NCBI GenBank assembly: GCA_016715505.1
Contig: JADJZY010000010.1
Span: 79,707 to 143,706 of the forward strand
Length of the DNA stretch: 64,000 bases
Origin: Bacteroidota bacterium
GTDB taxonomy: Bacteria; Bacteroidota; Bacteroidia; Chitinophagales; Chitinophagaceae
Direction: 5' to 3'
Numbering within the stretch: the stretch's first letter is position 1; each line of letters starts with the position of its first letter. The position numbers and the translations under genes were made by a program. This document shows positions 57,725 to 64,000 of this stretch, piece by piece. Below the pieces are notes generated by a model. That model ran no database searches and was not told where the DNA came from. It saw nothing but the letters and a program-made list of their open reading frames with translations.

Positions 57725-58449
57725 GTGGCTACAAAAAACAAAAAAAGTATCTGGCGAAAAATCGGCAAATTTTTGCTCATCCTATGGGCATTGAATTTGT
57801 CCTATATCGTTCTCACCCGATGGGTTCATCCGCCCATTACCATGGTGATGTTGGGTGCATGGGTGAAAGGATATGGTTTGCAACGCGACTATATCAGGTA
57901 TGAAGAAATGGGACAAGCCTGCAAACTTGCTGTAATCTGTGCCGAGGACCAACGTTTTACCGAACATTACGGATTCGATGTGGATGCGATTCAGAAAGCC
58001 ATTGAATACAATCAGGATAGCACCCATAAAATACAGCGTGGGGCCAGCACCATCTCACAACAAACTGCTAAAATGTATTTCTTTGGAATGGTCGCAATTG
58101 GGTGCGCAAAGGACTGGAGGTATACCATACCGCCATGATTGAGTTAATTTGGGGCAAGAAAAGAATCCTTGAAAATTATTTGAATGTGGCTGAAATGGGC
58201 AAAGGTATTTTTGGTATAGAAGCAGCTGCAAAACATTATTTTAATAAATCCGCCAAAGAGCTGAGTAAACGAGAAGCGGCCTGGATTGCCGTGATATTAC
58301 CCAATCCGGTCAAATTCAGCATCGATAAACCAAGCCCTCGTTTGATTCGTCGTCATAATTGGATTTTGCGTCAAATGAATAATCTCTCAACAGATCCTGA
58401 AATTCAGGCATTACTCGAAACTAACAGCCCTGAAAAAAAATCTAAATAA
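57725..58449 (+). CDS. mtgA: Monofunctional peptidoglycan glycosyltransferase MtgA, one frameshift
   Basis: Polymerises lipid II glycan strands. A membrane anchor (IGKFLLILWALNLSYIVL) precedes the GT51 domain: the catalytic glutamate in AVICAEDQRFTEHYGFD, then RGASTISQQTAKN, GKKRILENYLNVAEMGKGIFG and AAKHYFNKSAKELSKREAAW. The frame breaks near 58070; adding one A to a run of four restores NVFLWNGRNWVRKGLE, a standard GT51 stretch, so a sequencing deletion is very likely. Length ~240 residues is normal for MtgA (no transpeptidase domain). Confidence 0.92.
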
Positions 58450-58455
58450 GCCGCC

Positions 58456-61318
58456 ATGCAAAAAAATTACTTCCATTTCCTGCTCCTTTTTTTAAGTGCA
58501 CTCTGGCCAAATTTTTCTTCGGCACAAATGAGTAAAAACGACAGCACCGTTGTAAAATCTATTTGCACCGAAGGAGCTTATGTCAGCTATTGGAACAAAC
58601 CGGGTCCATGGTTTACCAATGGCGAAATCACCTCGGTTCAGGACATGTACGATAAAATAAATGCAGAGTTTATATTCTCCAACGAAGATTATGTGGACTG
58701 TTATGCGCAAATGCAAGTGAGTACCGAAATGCAATTTGATACGGCCATCAATGCAACAATCAATAATTATGAAGATAGTACCGGACTGGTTATTTATGGC
58801 CTGAGAAATCCTTTGGTAAAAATACCTTTTACCCTACAGCAAAAACAAGGATATGCCCGTGCTTTACTGGACTCCTCCAATAATGTATCCGGCAACCATG
58901 ATATTGCCTTCATGTTGATTACAGGAACAGGGAATAATTTTATCAAAGAAATCATCGACAATGTTGGTTATCACAATACCAATTGTCAGGTGATGAATTA
59001 TTTTAAAACCAGGGGCGATTTTTATGTGATGTCGGTACCCAATGAAGATTATAGAGGGATCACCTTCAACAAGAAAAAAATGAGTTACACCATGACCTCC
59101 TTGTATTCATCGCCATTTATGATTAATTATCTCAACGCATCCAATAAATCTTATGGAATTAATCGCCTCATTGAATATGTGGCCATGATAAAATATTTAA
59201 AATCAAAATATAAAAAAGTATGTGTGCTCGGTCTGTCTACTGGTGGTAAAGTGGCTCACTGGATTTCGTTGATGGCCGAGCCCGATGCGGCATTGGTCTC
59301 ATCCGGATATAGTGTACTGGTTGATAATGATTACAACTCTCAAATCGTAAATGCGGCTTACTATGGTAATTTACTCACCATTTTTACCAAAGATTCACTC
59401 AAGAAAAGAGCGAAAGAAATTAAAACCCAATTTCTATTTACACTCCCCAAATTCGATAGCCCGATTGCACAATTGGATATTGACAGCCAGTACACGAAGA
59501 CCTTTTATCAGGATGTGCCCAATGCTTCATTTTTTTATAACTATACCAACCATGCCTTTCCACCTTGTGCCACCATGGATAGCTTCTTCACCCGCTGCCT
59601 GAATAAACCCAAAGTGTTTTGTACTCCGGATACCGCCGCTTGTAATACCGATAGCCTTGTTGTGGATTTAAATTTTTATGGGAAAGCTCCTTTTGTGTTC
59701 AACATCTACAAGGACAGCGTCATCCAATTCACAGATACCGCCTTGAGCACTCAACATCAGGTGGTTTTATATACAGCAGGAAATTACTGGATAGACAATA
59801 TCATTGATTCAAATGGAACAATTGGTTATCGCAGCGATCGTTTGAATATGTGAAACATCCCATAAACAGCATACAATTCAGTACACCGCAGTTTATCTGT
59901 GACTCATCCAAACATCTCTTGAATCTGCAACTGACAGGAAGCTCACCCTGGCAGTTAAACTACCAAATGAATGGAGTCAGTCATCAGGAAACCATTACGA
60001 GTAATACCCACGCACTCATGCTGAGCAATGGTGTTTACGAATCATTCAACATAAAAGATATCCATCAATGTGAAGCCAGCGTTTCCAATCAATTCAACTT
60101 TCAATCGCAACTACCGAGTGGACAAATTACGCAGGTACAATATGATTGCGCTAAAAATGAAACCCGAATCAGTTTACAAACTAGTGGACAACTGCCTATC
60201 AATTGGACTTATTACGATAGTTTACAACAAAACAATCAAACCCTGGTTTTTAATCAGGCCAATCAGGACATACTCCTCAACAATGGATATTACCGTTTTG
60301 GTATGATGAGCGATGCCAATCAATGTCAGGCCAATCCGGATACGCTGATTCAAATCAATGAAGAGGTTTTGCAATTAAATTTCCCCGGTATCCAATATAC
60401 TTGTGGAGATTCTTTTGAGTAGCCTCACTCAATCTGCAGGGTCGGGCCCCTTTTCAGGTTCAAATGGAACATGCAGGAAATACCCGCGTAATCAATGGAT
60501 TGAACAATACGGATACTGTTCATTTACCCAAAGGAAAAAATTTACTAAAAATGGTTCAGGATGCTAAACAATGTAGCATCTCCCCTGCATATGAACTGAA
60601 TAATCCTTATGAAGCATTGAGCTTACATTTAAATCCTTCGGTACTACAATGCGATGAAAAGATGTATGAAATATCGGCAGAAGTTAGTGGTACATTTCCC
60701 ATTCAATATTTGATTGTTCAAGCTGGTGATACTTTAAAAGGGCAATGGAATGAATCTCAGGTTCGTCAAACAATGAATCCGGGCGCATTTCAAATCATCC
60801 GAATGCTGGATGCGGCGCAATGTGAGCTACTCCCTGCCCTTGGTGACAGTTTGCCATTTGTTTGGCCCATGCAACCGGGCATCAGTTTTAGGGCTCCGTT
60901 TTTGTCTGCACAAAATAACAGTCAGGGATGGTATTACTGGAAGCACAATGAGGTACTGATTGATTCAAGTCTTGTAGCGAACTACCGACCCGTACTGAGT
61001 GGTTCATATCGCGTTGGGCATCTCAATCAACAAACTTGCCTGCAATGGTCAGAACCCATCGCCCTTGAGTTGGATGAAATCATGCTGTATCCAAATCCGG
61101 TTGAAGATCAGTTAAATATTGATTTGACATCCGGACAGCGTGGACCCGTCAATATGAAGATTTGTGATATGACCGGTAGAATTCTTTCGGAGCATCTTCT
61201 GAATCCCGGTCACCATCAAATTTCTGTGACAGCGCTTCAAACCGGTATCTATATCGTGAAATTTTATACAGCCCGTAATGATATATTTATCAAACATCAA
61301 CAAATATTCAAGCGCTGA
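58456..61318 (+). CDS. Large secreted alpha/beta-hydrolase-like protein with T9SS tail, frameshifted
   Basis: About 950 codons in three frames (shifts near 59845 and 60420). The signal peptide (FLLLFLSALWPNFSSAQ) is followed by a domain with ITGTGNNFIKEIIDNVGY, GDFYVMSVPNEDYRG and the nucleophile elbow VCVLGLSTGGKVAHWISLMA near residue 260, so an esterase or peptidase of the alpha/beta-hydrolase fold is likely. A conserved histidine sits in YTNHAFPPC. Four to six Ig-like modules without clear family follow, ending with a type A T9SS tail (LYPNPVEDQLNIDLTSG). Substrate unknown. It is placed between mtgA and mqnE but unrelated to either. Confidence 0.68.
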
Positions 61319-61334
61319 TAACAGACAATTCAAG

Positions 61335-61342
61335 TAATTTTG
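61335..61342 (+). promoter_or_regulatory. -7 promoter element before mqnE
   Basis: TAATTTTG followed by CA matches TAnnTTTG and overlaps the TTG at 61340, ruling out that codon as start. The ATG lies 10 bases downstream at 61352, giving a very short leader. Confidence 0.5.
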
Positions 61343-61351
61343 CAGCCAACT

Positions 61352-62496
61352 ATGGATGCAACTATCAATACCTTGCTCGAAGCAACAGATCTGGATCAGG
61401 AATTAAAAAATATCGGCCTTCAGATCCTTGAAGGAAAACGAATCAGCCCGGCTCAGGGTATGGTCCTGTTTGAAAAAGGTTCGATTGCCTGGTTGGGTGC
61501 CTTGGCAAATCACATTCGAGAAAAAAAATTTGGTAACAAAACTTTTTTCAACCGAAACTTTCACATCGAACCAACCAATGTATGTGTATTTAGTTGTGCC
61601 TTTTGTTCCTACAGCCGGCTCTACAAAAACCGCGAAGAAGGTTGGGAATTGAGTATTGAACAAATGATGGATATTGTTCGCAAATACGACGGCATCCCGG
61701 TAACCGAAGTGCATATTGTGGGTGGGGTACACCCCAAAATGGATTTGGATTTCTTTTGTGAACTTCTCCGACAAATTAAAGCATATCGTCCAGATCTTCA
61801 TCTGAAAGGCTTTACTGCTGTGGAACTGGACTACATGTTCCGCAAAGCGAAATTAAGCACCCGTGAAGGACTCCAAAAATTAAAAGAAGCCGGCCTGCAA
61901 TCATTACCGGGTGGAGGTGCCGAAATTTTTGATCCGGTTATTCGGGAAAAATCTGTGCCGATAAAGTAGATGGAGCTGGCTGGCTCGATATCCATCGTAC
62001 GGCTCATCAATTGGGCATGCATTCCAATGCAACCATGCTTTACGGGCATATTGAAGACTACGCGCATCGCATCGATCATATGGATCAATTGCGAACCTTG
62101 CAGGACGAAACAGGAGGATTTAATTGTTTTATTCCATTGAAGTTTAGGAATATGGACAATGACATGCAGGACGTTTCGGAATCGAGCATCATAGAGGATA
62201 TTAAAATGTATGCTGTTGCCCGCATCTTCATGGATAATTTTGCGCACCTAAAAGCCTATTGGCCGATGTTGGGAAGAAATAATGCCAGACTGATGCTTTC
62301 GTATGGCGTAGATGATTTAGACGGAACGATAGATGACAGCACCAAAATTTATTCAATGGCAGGAAGTGAAGAGCAAAACCCGGCCATGAATACTGATGAA
62401 ATTTGCGAATTGATTCGCGGTGCCGGTCGATTGCCGGTTGAGCGGGATACCGTTTATCATGAAATAAAAGTGTACGAGGAAGAAAGCGTATCGTGA
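61352..62496 (+). CDS. mqnE: Aminofutalosine synthase MqnE (radical SAM), one frameshift
   Basis: Second enzyme of the futalosine menaquinone pathway; uses SAM to add chorismate-derived enolpyruvyl benzoate to adenosine. The radical-SAM cysteines are in NVCVFSCAFCSYSR (CxxxCxxC), followed by VTEVHIVGGVHPK. The frame breaks at about 61955: one A missing from a run restores REKICADKVDGAGWLDIH, a normal MqnE segment. The C-terminal half has MHSNATMLYGHIED and the iron-sulfur domain residues of the family. ATG at 61352 chosen from the promoter. Other mqn genes are not in the window. Confidence 0.9.
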
Positions 62497-62532
62497 GGAT
62501 AGCGCTCTAAACTTTGGGGCTAAAAGCCCATT

Positions 62533-63219
62533 TTATAAACGATAGGTCAACCATAAACGGTGGTAAACGCCGCTCATGTCAAAATCGAAAATGGTTTCAG
62601 TACTTGCTTTTTTCCTGCTGAGGATGGCGTGATGAATCATGAAGCCCATTTCAGCGGAAACAGTAAATCGTCTCATTGGAATTCGTACCCCAATAGACGG
62701 TAACACATCCAGGTTGTAAGATCGGGAGCGATAACTGGGAATAGCAGCCGATTCATAATACACATCTTCCATCTCTTGTTTTTGAAGATTCAAAATGCTG
62801 TATTCGTTCACCCGGTTGAAGTTGCCCCAACCGTATCCTAAACGCATATCAATTGAAGCGGTTAAACTTAATCGTTTATAAAAAACACGACTGACATCGT
62901 AACCCGTTCCAAAAAAGATGGTCTGTTCCCGCTCCCTCAAACGAGATGTTTTCAAAGTGTCCTGAAGCCACATCGTGGACTCAATGGGGTGAGCAAAATC
63001 CCTCACCCGATGCATCAATTGAAAACGCCATGCTTTATTGGATTTATGAACTTTGCGAAGCATAAAACCCATATTTCGATAAGTTAAATGATTGGAAGCT
63101 GATGGAGAAAGAGATTCAATCAGAAAACCTAAATGATAGGTTGTCTTATCCTGTGCCCTTGCTTTCGGTAAAAAAGATAATACACTACAAACAAGAATGA
63201 AGCTGAACATTGTTTTCAT
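62533..63219 (-). CDS. Exported barrel-like protein of unknown function
   Basis: A 228-residue exported protein with a signal peptide (MKTMFSFILVCSVLSFLPKARAQ, written in part: ILVCSVLSFLPKARAQ). The rest is rich in amphipathic beta strands with aromatic residues (YRNMGFMLRKV, RFQLMHRV, IDMRLGYGWGNF, YHRLWLTYRL at the C-terminus), as in small outer-membrane barrels. No family recognised. Its start lies 62 bases after a terminator-like hairpin in a structured leader, suggesting attenuation. Confidence 0.6.
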   Translation of the reverse strand: MKTMFSFILVCSVLSFLPKARAQDKTTYHLGFLIESLSPSASNHLTYRNMGFMLRKVHKSNKAWRFQLMHRVRDFAHPIESTMWLQDTLKTSRLREREQTIFFGTGYDVSRVFYKRLSLTASIDMRLGYGWGNFNRVNEYSILNLQKQEMEDVYYESAAIPSYRSRSYNLDVLPSIGVRIPMRRFTVSAEMGFMIHHAILSRKKASTETIFDFDMSGVYHRLWLTYRL

Positions 63220-63280
63220 GGCCTATAGAATATATTTTAAAGATAAACAATCCTGATTGATTTGATATGGCTGTCAAATC

Positions 63281-63404
63281 AAAAAAGCCGGAAACCCGGC
63301 CTTTTGAATACACAGCATGTTCACCTAAGCATCTAAAACAGATGCACTTTTCATGCATAACTGAAACTGCGGTCCATACGGGCCCCTTACCCGGTCCGGT
63401 GCAG
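63281..63404 (-). promoter_or_regulatory. Structured leader with terminator upstream of the barrel-like gene
   Basis: On the minus strand, in order: a GC-rich segment (63404-63367, with CTGC/GCAG and CGGG/CCCG pairings), a hairpin ATGCA/TGCAT (63358-63342), a second hairpin GCATCT/AGATGC (63345-63329) that shares bases with the first so they exclude each other, and an intrinsic terminator GCCGG-GTTT-CCGGC followed by six T (63301-63281). This order, 62 bases before a start codon, is that of a transcription attenuator or riboswitch. It could instead be the end of an upstream RNA. Confidence 0.45.
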
Positions 63405-63415
63405 TATTTCACCAA

Positions 63416-63514
63416 TTAATCCGCTGGCAATTCCATCATTTCCAAATCAGATAACCTTTTCTTGGTAAAAGCTAAGATGTTGAATTGTTGCGGCAGGATA
63501 GAATGTTGACACAT
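63416..63514 (-). CDS. Candidate 32-residue small ORF in the leader
   Basis: ATG at 63514, TAA at 63416. The product contains FNILAFTKKRLSDLEMMELP. It has well-balanced codons and a leader-peptide look: such F...K..LsdLEM..L segments occur in Bacteroidota RiPP precursor leaders, though no Gly-Gly or core follows. A 7-bp hairpin AGTAGAA/TTCTACT (63518-63536) lies just upstream. No maturation enzyme is in the window. It could be a leader peptide of the attenuator or chance. Confidence 0.35.
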   Translation of the reverse strand: MCQHSILPQQFNILAFTKKRLSDLEMMELPAD

Positions 63515-63686
63515 AACAGTAGAATTTTTTTCTACTTATTCCTTTTCAAGAATGGTGCCAAGGCCTCTGAAAAATTGGCCATAAAAGAGGATTCATTTAA
63601 TTGAATATACAACAACCATTATCTGATTGAATTACATATTTCAAAAATTCCATATAAAAAATTAAAAGCTTGTCTTCTCTATACCT

Positions 63687-64000
63687 CTACTGGTATAATG
63701 CTTGCATGCGATGAATTGTTTTGTGCATATCCTCGACCAAAGAGGCCGGCTTGAGTACTTTTAATTGATCCCGAAAACCGAAAAGCAGTGACATTAGTTC
63801 ATAATTAATCACCAACTCCAATTGAATCACAAAGGCCTTTTTGGTATCGCGGATGATTTGTTGTGAATGATGTATGGGTTGCGATTTTAAATAAGAAGCT
63901 TGTTCCGGATTAAATTGGAGGAGTATTTTTTCCGGTTTTTGTCCGGTCATGGAAATACCAATTGCAGACCTGAAATAATTTTCCTTGTCGACCATTTCTT
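63687..64000 (-). CDS. WYL-domain transcriptional regulator, C-terminal part
   Basis: The last ~103 residues of a gene that enters from the right edge; the frame is open to the window end. It ends with WYL/WCX features (IGISMTGQKPEKILLQFNP, QPIHHSQQIIRDT, SLLFGFRDQLKVLKPASL). WYL proteins bind nucleotides or single-stranded nucleic acids and usually carry an N-terminal helix-turn-helix, here outside the window. Confidence 0.85.
   Translation of the reverse strand, partial: EMVDKENYFRSAIGISMTGQKPEKILLQFNPEQASYLKSQPIHHSQQIIRDTKKAFVIQLELVINYELMSLLFGFRDQLKVLKPASLVEDMHKTIHRMQALYQ

Noticed and set aside
63185..63415. 76-codon minus-strand ORF with several cysteines directly after the small ORF
   Set aside because: It runs through the terminator hairpin and into the start of the barrel-like gene in another frame, so translation of it is unlikely.
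1..64000. tRNA, rRNA, tmRNA, CRISPR and prophage modules
   Set aside because: I looked for characteristic sequence on both strands and saw none; the S74 fibre gene has a signal peptide and T9SS tail and no phage neighbours.

Overview
The window comes from a member of the Bacteroidota, probably a Chitinophagales/Sphingobacteriia- or Saprospiria-like heterotroph. Evidence: many secreted proteins end in type IX secretion (T9SS) sorting domains of both kinds (the type A 'YPNP' tail and the CHU_C 'SPNGDG' tail); gldC and a PorP/SprF gene are present; promoters match the Bacteroidota TAnnTTTG -7 element rather than TATAAT; and there is an ECF sigma/FecR/STN-domain gene set. No rRNA, tRNA or CRISPR array was seen.

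Layout. 1-3.2 kb: dihydroorotase, an SDR/TetR pair with two matching operator-like palindromes, and a 163-bp MITE-like foldback element. 3.2-9.3 kb: secreted PKD protein, a housekeeping run gldC-yqeY-cvpA-lipB, and a secreted seven-repeat FG-GAP-like protein. 9.6-14.4 kb: a PorP/SprF gene beside a large CHU_C adhesin that is interrupted by one in-frame TGA. 14.5-20.2 kb: Nfu-type Fe-S protein, sigma-54, a DUF349 protein and leucine-type dehydrogenase. 20.7-28.1 kb: a propeller-type histidine kinase and secreted proteins, all heavily frameshifted, plus an S41 peptidase fragment. 28.1-32.1 kb: sigma/FecR/STN surface-signalling set and a GIN-domain lipoprotein. 32.2-34.3 kb: an ArnT-like glycosyltransferase bracketed by ~200-bp direct repeats with strong hairpins. 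34.6-40.4 kb: single-chain molybdenum formate dehydrogenase, SGNH hydrolase and membrane proteins. 40.4-48.7 kb: phenylacetate-type genes (PaaY, PaaH, PaaG) around a 1,400-residue CHU_C protein and a LysE exporter. 48.7-53.6 kb: secreted vanadium haloperoxidase-like protein and another CHU_C protein. 53.8-62.5 kb: ABC transporter, 5'-truncated PriA, MtgA, a large secreted alpha/beta-hydrolase-like protein, and MqnE of the futalosine menaquinone route. 62.5-64 kb: a barrel-like protein behind a structured leader, and a WYL regulator cut by the window end.

The sequence is uneven in quality. About a dozen genes carry single-base frameshifts, mostly in short homopolymers, and 42564-42807 is a poly-C tract that reads as a base-calling artefact. 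Frameshifts here should therefore not be taken as real gene decay without reads. The most interesting items beyond ordinary genes are the hairpin-bearing direct repeats around the glycosyltransferase, the structured leader with a small ORF upstream of the 62533-63219 gene, a three-copy intergenic repeat family, the TetR operator pair, and a PriA that begins directly after an ABC permease without its N-terminal DNA-binding domain.
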